Shown here: piece by piece, positions 1 through 7,302 of the stretch
How the letters are laid out: each line of letters starts with the position of its first letter
Position numbering within the stretch: the stretch's first letter is position 1
Assembly (NCBI GenBank): GCA_965262315.1
Contig: CBDHFJ010000099.1
Span: forward strand, 1 to 11,633
Direction of reading: 5' to 3'
Source of the DNA: JBCCFK01 sp965262315
GTDB lineage: Bacteria; Actinomycetota; Acidimicrobiia; Acidimicrobiales; UBA8592
DNA: 11,633 bases
Notes under the pieces: generated by a model
Told to the model about the DNA's origin: nothing
Databases searched by the model: none
The model's input: only the letters and a program-made list of their open reading frames with translations
Made by a program: the position numbers and the translations under genes

Positions 1-1436
1 TCCGGTCGTAGTCGAGGTGGTAGATGTCGCCCACGTCGGTGAGCAGGCCGTCGCTGACGAACAGATCGACCCGCTGCTCGCCCAGGTGCTCGATGTCCAT
101 GGCGCTGCGCTGCGCGAAGTGCTCGATCCGGCCGCGCACCTGGCGAGGGCAGTCGTAGTTCTGGCAGCGGTGGCGGGCCTCGCCCTCGGGCGGATCAGGG
201 GCACACCACAGACCGGGCAGTCGGTGGGGAAGGTCCAGGGCGGCAGGTCGGCGGGGCGCTCGGCGAGCACGGGGCCCACGACCTCGGGGATGACCTCGCC
301 GGCGCGGCGCACGATCACCTTGTCGCCGGGCCGAACGTCCTTCTCGGCCACCTGGTCCTGGTTGTGGAGTGTGGCCGTGGTGACGGTGACGCCACCGACG
401 AACACCGGCTCGAGCCGGGCGAACGGGGTGGCCGAGCCAGCGGCGCCGATCGACACCTCGATGTCGAGGAGCGTGGTCACCTGCTCTTCGGGCGGCAGCT
501 TGTAGGCGATGGCCCAGCGGGGCGCCTTGGCCGTGCTGCCGAGCTCGCGTTGTCGGCCGAGCGAGTCGAGCTTCACCACGATCCGTCGAACTCGTAGTCG
601 AGGTCGTGGCGGCGCTTCTCGAACTCCTCGACGTAGGCGATCACGCCGTCGACCCCGTCGGTGATCTGGCGGGCGTGCTCGTTGACCGGCAGCCCCAGGC
701 TCTCGAGGTACCGCAGGGTCTCGTAGTGCGACTCGAACGTGGGGCCACCCTCGACCTGGCCCAGCTGGTAGGACCACATCGACAGGTTGCGGGTGGCGGT
801 GATGGCCGGGTCCTTCTGGCGCAGCGAGCCCGCGGCGGCGTTGCGGGGGTTCACGTACGGCTTCTGCCCCGCGGCGACGTTGCGGGCGTTGAGGTCGGCG
901 AAGTCCGACAATCGCAGATAGACCTCGCCGCGGACCTCGAGCACCGGCGGCGCACCCTCGATGGTCTTGGGGACCCCGGCGATGGTGGCCACGTTGTGGG
1001 TGACGTCCTCACCGGTCCGGCCGTCGCCACGGGTGGCGGCCTGCACGAGCTTGCCGTTCTCGTAGCGGATGGAGATGGCGAGGCCGTCGAACTTGAGCTC
1101 GCACACCCAGTCGCCGGGGTCGACGTCCTCCCCCAGCCGCCGCTGGAGGCGCTCGGCCCAGCCGGCGAGCTCGTCGGTGTCGAACGCGTTGTCGAGCGAC
1201 ATCATCGGCACCGCGTGCTGCACGGGCGCGAACTGGGTGCTCGGCGCGCCGCCCACCAGCTGGGTGGGCGAGTCGGGCGTGACGAGGTCGGGGTGCTGCT
1301 CCTCGAGCTCCCGCAGCTCACGCATCAGTGCGTCCCACTCGGCGTCGGGGACGGTTGGCGCGTCCTGCTCGTAGTACGCCTCGTTGTGCTGGCGGATGAT
1401 CGTCCGCAGTTCCTCGATGCGCTCTTCCACAGCCAC
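1..1436 (-). CDS. ligA: NAD-dependent DNA ligase LigA (partial; two apparent frameshifts)
   Basis: LigA seals nicks in duplex DNA during replication and repair, using NAD+ to adenylate an active-site lysine. The ATG at 1436 opens a typical N-terminal Ia/adenylation region: HNEAYYEQDAPTVPDAEWD, then PMMSLDNAF, then the KxDG motif in CELKFDG with the adenylated Lys at residue 115. The first frame stops at 573 after LDYEFDG. One base is missing near 580; the next frame then reads VVKLDSLGRQREL and continues through the OB fold (SIGAAGSATPFARLEPV, RRAGEVIPEVVGP). A second base is missing near 188; the frame after it reads RHRCQNYDCPRQVRGRIEHF and DIEHLGEQRVDLF up to the left edge. The zinc-finger cysteines (CPVC, and two more in CQNYDC) are all present. 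About 480 residues are seen; the helix-hairpin-helix and BRCT parts lie outside. Both breaks look like sequencing errors, since the family sequence resumes at once and this ligase is essential in most bacteria. Confidence 0.95.
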
Positions 1437-1520
1437 GGAAGGAATCTACTCAGCCGCTGTGACGTTTCCCGGACCATGACGACTGGCTCCGTCGCCCGAC
1501 CCTCGGCGAGGATGCATGGC

Positions 1521-2414
1521 ATGACCACCGGGTCCCCGCTCGACGTCGACCGCCTGCTTCCCTGGGTGCTGCGAGCGCTCTGGCTGGCGCTGCCGTTCAC
1601 GCTGGGCGCCCAGATCGGCGACGCGCTGGAAGGAACGTCCCGGCCGGTCCAAGTCACCGGCACCGTCGGCGCATGGATCGTCTGGGGCATCGGTCTGCTG
1701 TTGACGCTGATCCCCCACACCACGACCCTCGGCCCCCTCCGGATCCTGGCGCCGGCCACGCTGGGCGTGTCGGTCTGGGCCGCGTTGGCCGACGGCGTGT
1801 CGGGCTGGACGCTCGCCGCCCTGGCGGTCACCGCAGCCCTGAGTGCCGTGTCCCTCTCCCCCGCCATCGGGGGCGAGTGGATCAACGGGTCCTCCTACGG
1901 CGACGAACGACGCATCCCGCTGCGGCCCCCGGCAGCGATGCTGGCCGGCCCCATCCCCCTGGCCTGGGCCGCGCTCGTGACCGCTGCGATCGCGGGGGCC
2001 CTGCTCCTGGCCGCCAAGCAGTGGATCCTCGGCGTCGTGGTGTCGCTGCTGGCGCTCGGACTTGCGTTCGTGGTCGGCCGTGCGATGTACCAACTGACGC
2101 AGCGCTGGCTGGTGTTCGTGCCCGCCGGCCTGGTGGTCCACGACCACCTCAGCGTCGGCGACCCGGTGCTGTTCAAGCGCACGGCCATCACCGCGTTCGG
2201 CCCCGCGCTCGCCGACACCACCGCCGCCGACCTCACCGTCGGCGCCACCGGCCTGGCACTGGAGATCCTCGTGCGCGAGCCGGTCGAGATCGCCTACCGG
2301 GCCGACGCGGGCGGCACGGTCGAGGTCCGAGCGATCACCGGCGTCGCCTTCACCCCGTCACGCCCCGGCCTGGTCCTCGACGAGGCAAAACGCCGCAACA
2401 TCACGGTGGCCTGA
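1521..2414 (+). CDS. Predicted six-helix membrane protein, function unknown
   Basis: Not recognised as a named family. The 297-residue product has about six hydrophobic segments: VLRALWLALPFTLGAQIG, GAWIVWGIGLLLTLI, ILAPATLGVSVWAALA, LAALAVTAALSAVSLS, IPLAWAALVTAAIAGALLLA and ILGVVVSLLALGLAFVVG. A soluble tail of roughly 100 residues follows (from WLVFVPAGLVVHD), rich in beta-strand-like stretches and ending in a basic KRRNITVA, so it may sit on the cytoplasmic side. Start choice: the ATG at 1521 has a purine-rich GCGAGG about 9 bases upstream. In-frame ATGs at 1476 and 1512 are possible, but 1512 would leave no room for a ribosome site. It is transcribed away from ligA across a short divergent gap and is followed directly by a terminator-like hairpin, so it is probably its own transcription unit. 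That it is a gene is fairly sure; its role is unknown. Confidence 0.8.
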   Translation: MTTGSPLDVDRLLPWVLRALWLALPFTLGAQIGDALEGTSRPVQVTGTVGAWIVWGIGLLLTLIPHTTTLGPLRILAPATLGVSVWAALADGVSGWTLAALAVTAALSAVSLSPAIGGEWINGSSYGDERRIPLRPPAAMLAGPIPLAWAALVTAAIAGALLLAAKQWILGVVVSLLALGLAFVVGRAMYQLTQRWLVFVPAGLVVHDHLSVGDPVLFKRTAITAFGPALADTTAADLTVGATGLALEILVREPVEIAYRADAGGTVEVRAITGVAFTPSRPGLVLDEAKRRNITVA

Positions 2415-2415
2415 G

Positions 2416-2430
2416 GGCCGGACTCCGGCC
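2416..2430 (+). terminator. Terminator-like hairpin after the membrane protein
   Basis: Immediately after the TGA at 2412-2414 the sequence reads GGCCGG-ACT-CCGGCC, a perfect 6-bp G/C stem with a 3-base loop. There is no T run, which is common for candidate terminators in high-GC actinobacteria. The position right behind a stop codon supports a transcription-ending role; termination itself is inferred. Confidence 0.5.
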
Positions 2431-2568
2431 GACCGACGACCTGTGAGTCTGGAATCGGACCAGGCGTCGCACCGGATCTGGTGTGGGTCATCCAGAGAGT
2501 CCAGAAAACTTGTGGTGACCTGCGGTTTCGGTCCGAAGAGTGTCACACACCGTCGGTAGGTTTGGGTC

Positions 2569-3914
2569 ATGGATTCGGGCGGATCTGAAGGGGAAGCGGC
2601 GGTGGGAACGACGGTGATCGGTGACGTCGTCGTCGCGGGTGATTCACCGTTCCTGGTGCTGTCGGGTGCGGTGGACGGAGTGTTGGAGTCGGGTGTGGCT
2701 CCCGCATCTGGGAACGACGCGTCGGGAGTGTTGAAGGCGATCGAACGAGACCGGCGCCGCCTGTACGCAGCCGAGATCGAAGCGATGGACCAGATCGACC
2801 GGCGGGCGCTCCACAAGACGGACGGCCATGCGTCGGCCCAGGTCCAGCTCCGGCACGTCGCCAAGCTGTCGGGCGCCCAAGCCTTGGCTGCCGCGCAGGT
2901 GATGAAGATGTTCCGCCACCTGCCGCTGATCAAGGCCGCGTTGTGGGACGGCGAGATCGGCATCGAACAGGTCCAGTTGTTGGCACGCGTCTACGCCAAC
3001 CCCCGCGTGCAGGGCGCGATGGAGCTGCGGCAGGAACGTTTCCTGCACCAAGCGGCAACGATGCACTACGCGATGTTCGAGACCCGGGTTCGGGAATGGG
3101 AACGGCTCATCGACGAGGACGGCGCCGCGCCACGCGCCCAGGTCACGCATGAGAAGCGCAGCGCGAAGATGTCGCAGTCGCCGATCGATCTGGACTGGGA
3201 GTTCACTGCCCGGTTCGGGCCGATGCAGGGCATGCGGATCAACGACATCTTCGGCCACTACATCGCCGCCGAGTGGCAGATCGATTGGGAGAAGACCGTC
3301 GCCGAACACGGCAGCGCCGCCTGCGTCGCCCTCATGCCAAGAACCGAGGCCCAACGTCGCGCCGACGCGTTCGAGCAGATGTGTGTCGACGCCGCGGGCG
3401 CCGACGGCTCAGCGGTGCCCCCGGGGTTCTGCCACAAGATCGTCTGGCACGCCGAAACCTTCGAAGAGTTCCTGCGCCGCTTCGCCGGCGCCGCGGCACG
3501 CCCGATGAATCCCGACACCTACCGCTGCGAAACCCTCAACGGCCAACCACTCGACCCCACCGAAGCAGCCGCCAACGCGCTGGTGTCGTCGTTCCGTCGC
3601 ATCGTGGTGAACAGTGCCGGTGTGACCATCGATGCCGGCCGCAAACGCCTCTTCACCGGCGTCTTGAAAGACCTCATCCGCATCCAAACCCGCGCCGGCA
3701 CCTGCGTCTGGCCCGGCTGCCACGTCCCCGTCACCGCCTGTGAAACCGACCACCTCGAACGCCACGCCGACGGCGGCAGAACCAACCCCGAATCCGGGCA
3801 CCCACCTGTGGGAGACACAACCTGTTGAAAGAGAACAGCGGCTACACCATCCGCCGCTGGCCCGACGGCACCTGGACCACCACCAGACCCGACGGTTCGA
3901 TCATCGACCCCTGA
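2569..3914 (+). CDS. DUF222/HNH endonuclease family protein (13E12-type), frameshifted near the end
   Basis: This belongs to the multicopy actinobacterial family with an N-terminal DUF222 domain and a C-terminal HNH nuclease fold (the mycobacterial '13E12 repeat' proteins). Members are presumed metal-dependent DNases; their biological role is unsettled and they are often tied to mobile or repeated DNA. The N-terminal part shows typical DUF222 text (GHASAQVQLRHVAKLSGAQA, then LPLIKAALWDGEIGIEQVQLL). The HNH part has CVWPGC at residues 379-384, C391 and ETDHLERHADGGRTNP. The first frame stops at 3828. Adding one G in the GGG run at 3796-3798 restores the expected APTCGRHNLLKENSGY, which supplies the last Cys and the His-Asn, and the frame then ends at the TGA 3912-3914. 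The ATG at 2569 has only a weak upstream GGTAGG. Either a sequencing indel or a true late frameshift would remove the nuclease core; other indels in this window favour the former. Confidence 0.88.
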
Positions 3915-3932
3915 CCCCCGGCGAACGCACGA

Positions 3933-3952
3933 GGCCGCCCCAACGGGGCCGC
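3933..3952. terminator. Possible bidirectional terminator between convergent genes
   Basis: The short gap between the HNH gene (ending 3914, plus) and the membrane protein gene (ending 3988, minus) contains GCCCC-AAC-GGGGC. Two more base pairs lie beyond one C/C mismatch. The convergent setting fits a shared terminator. No T run is present, so this is a modest call. Confidence 0.35.
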
Positions 3953-3987
3953 TTCGACGCGCCCCTGATCGAGGACTTCTGGGACGG

Positions 3988-4521
3988 TCACTCGGTGCCC
4001 CCCTCCGGTTGGTGATCGGTGGCCCATCTAGATATCGCCTCGGCGATCGCTCTGGCTTCATCTGGATCGTCGTTCGAGCCATAGAGCGCGACCTTGTGCT
4101 GCCGCCCCTTCGCGTGGACAGTAAGGTCGGACCTCGCTCGGCCAATGAACCACCGGGCGGGTCTCGGTTCGCAGGTATCGACAGCCGACCGGAGGAACGT
4201 TCGATCAGGCCGAGCGACCTCTTTGACCACGAGGCGATCGGCGTCGGCAAAGACGCCGGTGAACCACGACCGCACCGAGTACCAGGTGGCGCCAGCCCCC
4301 AATGTGAAGGCGATCGCTGCGCCGCTCCACCACTCGCTAGTTCTCGGACCGTCGTCGGTTAGCCCCGACCCCAGCAGGGCTAGGCCGAGAGCGGCCATCC
4401 CCGCAGAGGCCACAGCAACACGCCAACCACGGGAGGGGTAGATCAGGACGTTTGGACCCACGGACGGCCGTTCGGACTCCTCCACTGACGAAGGATCGCA
4501 GGGCGACGAGGTCGTCGACAA
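3988..4521 (-). CDS. Small two-helix membrane protein, function unknown
   Basis: Not assigned to a named family. The 177-residue product has a polar, Ser-rich head of about 30 residues and then a helix pair: VAVASAGMAALGLALLGSGL and GAAIAFTLGAGATWYSVRSW. A cytosolic-looking domain of about 85 residues follows, with alternating strands (DRLVVKEVARPDRTFL, SDLTVHAKGRQHKVALYG) and a final amphipathic helix (DDPDEARAIAEAISRWATD). This two-helix plus beta-domain layout resembles small bacterial PH-like membrane proteins, but that is an inference from shape. The start used is TTG at 4521 and is uncertain, because the upstream sequence is a repeat copy and no clear ribosome site is visible. It ends convergently with the HNH gene and is the first gene of the lower-GC accessory block. 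Confidence 0.65.
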   Translation of the reverse strand: MSTTSSPCDPSSVEESERPSVGPNVLIYPSRGWRVAVASAGMAALGLALLGSGLTDDGPRTSEWWSGAAIAFTLGAGATWYSVRSWFTGVFADADRLVVKEVARPDRTFLRSAVDTCEPRPARWFIGRARSDLTVHAKGRQHKVALYGSNDDPDEARAIAEAISRWATDHQPEGGTE

Positions 4522-4522
4522 G

Positions 4523-4583
4523 CATCCCAGAGCGCCGGATCTGAGACACCGCGATCGGTGTCACCTACCGGCACTTCGAGGAG
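4523..4583. repeat. Accessory-block repeat, copy A (type 1 plus type 2 halves, with hairpin)
   Basis: The left half, CATCCCAGAGCGCCGGAT, continues into CTGAGACACCGCGAT and matches the copies at 5468, 6028 and 7303. A perfect 7-bp hairpin follows at 4545-4562 (GACACCG-CGAT-CGGTGTC). The right half, CGGCACTTCGAGGA (from 4570), matches the hairpin cores at 4910-4931 and 5317-5350. The outer GCCGG at 4534-4538 can pair with CCGGC at 4568-4572, so the whole unit is an imperfect palindrome. It lies between two minus-strand genes. Confidence 0.6.
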
Positions 4584-4589
4584 GGTCGG

Positions 4590-4865
4590 TCAATCGTCCG
4601 AGGTCGGTTGCCACGGGTCGGCCACCGAGAGCCGTTCGACCTCAGCTCCTTCTGGAAGTCGTTCCAGGTCGTTCAGCGACGGGTCGCGCTCCAGCAGGTG
4701 CCCGACGCCCACGACCTTGAAACCGTCGGCGCTCTCGTCGTGATCAGCTTCGCCACACATCAGGCACAACATCCCGTCCTCGCGGTAGGCAAAGAGGACT
4801 GGCCGTTCACTTCGGAACACATGTTTGCAGACGAACGTCGCCAGGTTTGCGGGCATGGCAGCCAT
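4590..4865 (-). CDS. Small conserved-looking protein with paired cysteines, function unknown
   Basis: The 91-residue product begins MAAMPANLATFVCKHVF and continues ERPVLFAYREDGMLCLMCGE, VGVGHLLERDPSLNDLERL, ending VADPWQPTSDD. I recognise the pattern (an ERPVL..REDG strand pair, a Cys-Gly turn, an Asp/Glu/His-rich stretch, then VGxGHxxERDPSLxxL) from small uncharacterised bacterial proteins, some of which I recall next to DUF2185-type or immunity-like genes. That memory is not proof and no function is assigned. The reading frame is open far upstream (to 5144), but that stretch crosses repeat F and reads as non-protein text, so ATG 4865 (or 4856) is chosen. No good ribosome site is seen; a leaderless start is possible. 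It is separated from its neighbours on both sides by repeat copies. Confidence 0.65.
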   Translation of the reverse strand: MAAMPANLATFVCKHVFRSERPVLFAYREDGMLCLMCGEADHDESADGFKVVGVGHLLERDPSLNDLERLPEGAEVERLSVADPWQPTSDD

Positions 4866-4909
4866 CGGGAACGATGATCGCGCACGAGGCGACTTGCACG
4901 ACCGAGCCG

Positions 4910-4931
4910 TCCCCGAACGGCACTTCGGGGA
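4910..4931. repeat. Accessory-block repeat, copy F (type 2 hairpin)
   Basis: TCCCCGAA-CGGCAC-TTCGGGGA is a perfect 8-bp stem with a 6-base loop. It shares the core CGGCACTTCGGGGA with the hairpin at 5317-5350 and, with one change, with 4570-4583. It lies between the divergently transcribed genes at 4865 and 4972, so it would be in one or both leaders. Confidence 0.65.
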
Positions 4932-4971
4932 TAGCGGGAGTACGGCCATGCTTCCAGCCGTTTCTGCCAAC

Positions 4972-5265
4972 ATGAGCCCGATGCGAGCACTACCCCTGCT
5001 CTTTGGGTTGGCGCTGTTGGCTTTCGTGTTGCTGCGCGACGCTAAAGGTGCGACCGGCTCGGAGTGGCGTGCGGCGAGCGACGCCCGGATGCGCACCAAC
5101 CCCGTACGGGGGTCGATACTTCCAGGTCTCGGACTCCTCCTCATGGGGTTAGGCGTTGGGTTGCGTTGGTCGATCGCCGTGGTGGGAGGCGGCCTCCTGA
5201 CGGTCCTCCTCCTGCTGGCTTGGTGGCGGCCCGGCGGTCACAACGATGCGCGGCGAAGCACCTAA
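4972..5265 (+). CDS. Small membrane protein, function unknown
   Basis: The product is about 97 residues. One helix (LPLLFGLALLAFVLL) precedes a basic 25-residue loop (RDAKGATGSEWRAASDARMR). Two further helices follow (GSILPGLGLLLMGLGVGL and SIAVVGGGLLTVLLLLAWW), ending in a polar tail. No family is recognised. Start choice: ATG 4972 or ATG 4981 both put the first helix at the N-terminus. The frame is open back to 4825, but that part runs through repeat F and overlaps the divergent gene's start, so it is unlikely to be coding. No strong ribosome site precedes either ATG. Because long hydrophobic frames arise easily in GC-rich DNA, confidence is moderate. Confidence 0.5.
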   Translation: MSPMRALPLLFGLALLAFVLLRDAKGATGSEWRAASDARMRTNPVRGSILPGLGLLLMGLGVGLRWSIAVVGGGLLTVLLLLAWWRPGGHNDARRST

Positions 5266-5316
5266 ACCACACCACTGAGCACCGCGCACGCCACCATCGG
5301 CCTAGCGCCAGACCGG

Positions 5317-5350
5317 GACGTGCCCCCGATCGGCACTTCGGGGACACGTC
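5317..5350. repeat. Accessory-block repeat, copy E (type 2 long hairpin)
   Basis: GACGTG pairs with CACGTC (6 bp). One C/A mismatch follows, then CCCCGA pairs with TCGGGG (6 bp) around the loop TCGGCACT. The core CGGCACTTCGGGGA is identical to copy F. It sits 51 bases after the stop of the membrane protein gene and could also act as a terminator, though no T run follows. Confidence 0.65.
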
Positions 5351-5390
5351 AACGTTCGATCCGCAATCGCTCGGCAGTCCCGCGCTCTCC

Positions 5391-5423
5391 GGTTCTGTGA
5401 GCGCTGGCAGCGCTCACAGAACC
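5391..5423. terminator. Long perfect inverted repeat, possible terminator or structural site
   Basis: GGTTCTGTGAGCGCT, then the loop GGC, then AGCGCTCACAGAACC: 15 base pairs without a mismatch. This is the strongest hairpin seen in the window. It is not related in sequence to the type 1 or type 2 repeats and lacks a T run. It lies between two plus-strand genes. Termination is the simplest reading; a recombination or protein-binding site is an alternative. Confidence 0.5.
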
Positions 5424-5467
5424 AGTAGGCGGCCGACAAGACTCACACAGACCGCCACAACCGGGAC

Positions 5468-5499
5468 CATCCCCGAACGCCGGGTACGCGACATCGCGA
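5468..5499. repeat. Accessory-block repeat, copy B (type 1)
   Basis: CATCCCCGAACGCCGGGT is followed by ACGCGACATCGCGAA. The first 18 bases differ from the consensus CATCCCAGAACGCCGGGT at one position, and the GACATCGCGA tail is shared with copy C. It lies upstream of the gene at 5556. Confidence 0.6.
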
Positions 5500-5555
5500 A
5501 TGCCGTGCGACGATGAAAGTGTGCGCCGGTCAGGTGGGATTCGGATGTCGGGGTC

Positions 5556-6014
5556 ATGAGCGACGACTGGACGCGGATCGCCGCGGCTGACCCGGACCAC
5601 GTTCCCACCGATGAGCAGGCTCAACTGGTCATGTTCGAGGCTAAGGCGCTGATGCCATCGGCTGAAGATGTGAGCATCCAAGTCGCCGACGCGATCACGT
5701 TTATTGACGCTGGGGCGAACCAAGGCTCTGCTCGTTGCCCCGAGTGCGGGTCCATCCTGGGGGATGAGTGGTGGGCAGCTGAGATGTCCGACTCCTACGA
5801 GCGGAGCCGCTTCGCTGAACGCGGCGTGGTGCTGCCGTGCTGTTCTGCCGGTTCGGACCTTAACGAGTTGGACTACGGCGAGTGGCCAATCGCGTTCGGT
5901 CGCTGGTGGATCGACTGTCGGAACCCGAAGGAGGGGCGTCTCGCCGAGCACCAGATCCAGCACCTCTCTGACATGCTCGGGCACCCTGTCAGGATCGTCT
6001 ACCGGCACATCTGA
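5556..6014 (+). CDS. Zinc-ribbon-like Cys-rich protein, function unknown
   Basis: The 152-residue soluble protein has a probable four-Cys metal site: CPECG near residues 61-65 and a CC pair in VVLPCCSAGSDLNELDYG. The N-terminal half is acidic and helical (DEQAQLVMFEAKALMPSAED). The C-terminal part reads WPIAFGRWWIDCRNPKEG and then LAEHQIQHLSDMLGHPVRIVYRHI. I recognise the pattern (CPxCG, then PCC.....LNxLDY, then FGRW...xRNP, then a terminal helix with LGxPVRxIxRHI) from uncharacterised bacterial proteins, but know no function. The ATG at 5556 has only a weak GTCGGGG upstream. The next gene starts 95 bases further on, with repeat C between. Coding character is good; its role is unknown. Confidence 0.75.
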   Translation: MSDDWTRIAAADPDHVPTDEQAQLVMFEAKALMPSAEDVSIQVADAITFIDAGANQGSARCPECGSILGDEWWAAEMSDSYERSRFAERGVVLPCCSAGSDLNELDYGEWPIAFGRWWIDCRNPKEGRLAEHQIQHLSDMLGHPVRIVYRHI

Positions 6015-6027
6015 ACTGCCACCGAGC

Positions 6028-6060
6028 GTCCCAGAACGCCGGGTCTGTGACATCGCGATC
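6028..6060. repeat. Accessory-block repeat, copy C (type 1)
   Basis: CGTCCCAGAACGCCGGGT is followed by CTGTGACATCGCGAT. It differs from the consensus only in its second base over the first 18 bases, and its tail matches copy A at most positions. It sits between the zinc-ribbon-like gene and the serpin gene. Confidence 0.6.
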
Positions 6061-6109
6061 ACCGTCCCCTACGAGGGATGGTTCGGATCGAACATCTAGG
6101 CTCAGCTCT

Positions 6110-7291
6110 GTGCCGTCCATCGATCTCGCTGTTGAGGCGAGCAACTGTTTGACAAGCAACTGGGTGGGCGAGGTGGACCTCTCTCAGGGGAAGCTTCTGA
6201 GCGGCTTCTCGGCTTGGTCTCTCCTCGCTGGACTGACAACCGGGGCCACTGGCCAAGCACGGTCGGAGCTCGAAGCGGTCACGATGGCTCATGACGCATC
6301 GGTCCCCAACGCCCTCTGGAGCGCCGTCGCGCCTGAGGTCGGCACCGCAGTTGGCCTCTGGGTCGCCCAAGGCCTCGAAGTCGAGGCCAGCTTCAGCGCC
6401 GTTCTACCGGCTCTGACAACAGGCTCTCTGCCCCTCGTCGAGGGCGACCTCGACCGGTGGGCGTCAGAATCGACGAATGGGATCATCACTCGGTTCCCTC
6501 CAATCGCCACCGACGACACATTGATGCTCCTGGCCACCGCGGTCGCGATTGACCTCGATTGGGACCGGCCATTCCATCCAGGAATGCTCAAGTGGCAGGG
6601 TGAAACCAGGCTGAACGGTTTGTGGCGCTCGGAGCCCATCGGTCCAGCCGCCTCCATCGTGCACGGCGAGTGCTCCATCTCGCGCTACGTCTGCGCATCG
6701 ACATCACCTATCGAAGTCCACCTCGTGGCCGGCGACCAGGACGATGACCCGGCGGCGGTCCTACGAACGGCGATCGCAAGCCTCGACGGTTCACCAGAGG
6801 TGCTGCCCGCATCATCGCTTCGCCGCGGCGATGGAGCGGGGTGTCTACGGGTAGAAAAGACCCGCGGCGACCGGGACCACACCCATGTAGGGGTGCCGAA
6901 GTTCTCGCTGAGCGATTGCCACGACCTCACCGAACAAGCCGCGCTGTTCGGTTTGGAGACCGCGCGCGACATCATGACAGGACACTTCGGTCTCATATCT
7001 GATGAGCCCCTCGCAGTAGAGCACGCGGTTCAGATCGCCGTAGCTGACTTCTCCGAGAACGGGTTTCGAGCAGCGGCCACAACACTTGCTGCGGTGATGG
7101 CCGGCGGCGGTGTGCCTGACGAGACGTGCCACGTGGTGTCTGTAGTCCACGATCACCCCTTCGGGTTTGTCGCTGTGCACCGGCCGACCAACCTCGCTCT
7201 GTTTGTGGGCTGGGTCGCGAACCCCGACGCGTGCGAGCCATGGGGAACCAACTTGGAAGCGGTCATGGTTGATCCTGAACCCACAGGGTGA
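6110..7291 (+). CDS. Serpin family protein (serine/cysteine protease inhibitor-like)
   Basis: Serpins trap proteases when a reactive-centre loop is cut and inserts into a beta-sheet. The 393-residue product is full length for the fold. Landmarks in order: KLLSGFSAWSLLAGLTTGATGQ (helix B region), RWASESTNGIITRFP (the WxxxxTNGxI signature), LLATAVAIDLDWDRPF (the family's LVNAIYFKGxWxxPF), VGVPKFSLSDCHDL (PKF strand), HFGLISDEPLAVEHAVQIAV (SGIS..PLxVSxVxHKA), the hinge ENGFRAAATTLAAV, and HPFGFVAVHRPTNLALFVGWVANP (HPFxFxI....ILFxGRVxNP). The hinge keeps Gly and Ala-Ala-Ala-Thr-Thr but has Phe where inhibitory serpins usually have Thr/Ser (P14). The loop from the Gly to HPF is about 7 residues longer than in alpha-1-antitrypsin, so inhibition is uncertain. 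No signal peptide is seen with this start. GTG 6110 is chosen because the frame upstream runs through repeat C; an AGG lies about 9 bases before it. Confidence 0.88.
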   Translation: MPSIDLAVEASNCLTSNWVGEVDLSQGKLLSGFSAWSLLAGLTTGATGQARSELEAVTMAHDASVPNALWSAVAPEVGTAVGLWVAQGLEVEASFSAVLPALTTGSLPLVEGDLDRWASESTNGIITRFPPIATDDTLMLLATAVAIDLDWDRPFHPGMLKWQGETRLNGLWRSEPIGPAASIVHGECSISRYVCASTSPIEVHLVAGDQDDDPAAVLRTAIASLDGSPEVLPASSLRRGDGAGCLRVEKTRGDRDHTHVGVPKFSLSDCHDLTEQAALFGLETARDIMTGHFGLISDEPLAVEHAVQIAVADFSENGFRAAATTLAAVMAGGGVPDETCHVVSVVHDHPFGFVAVHRPTNLALFVGWVANPDACEPWGTNLEAVMVDPEPTG

Positions 7292-7302
7292 CACTCGCCG
7301 AC

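Larger units (their letters stand above)
5266..5555. other. 290-base non-coding stretch with three structured elements
   Basis: No believable gene is seen on either strand; the long minus-strand open frame across it is antisense to the next gene. In order it holds the type 2 repeat hairpin at 5317-5350, the long perfect inverted repeat at 5391-5423, and the type 1 repeat at 5468-5499. The leader of the next gene follows. It may be the remains of a lost gene unit or a regulatory spacer. Confidence 0.5.

Noticed and set aside
606..1475. Long plus-strand open frame opposite ligA, fused to the membrane protein frame
   Set aside because: It is antisense to clear ligA sequence and reads as low-complexity Val/Asp/Gly/Leu/Arg text; the membrane protein starts downstream at about 1521.
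5149..5162. GTTAGGC and GTTGGGT, attC-core-like heptamers
   Set aside because: They lie inside the putative membrane protein gene, have no partner inverse core nearby and are unrelated to the repeat copies; most likely chance.
5349..6062. 237-codon minus-strand open frame
   Set aside because: It is antisense to the zinc-ribbon-like gene, and its similar-looking N-terminal and internal stretches come from translating two copies of the type 1 repeat.
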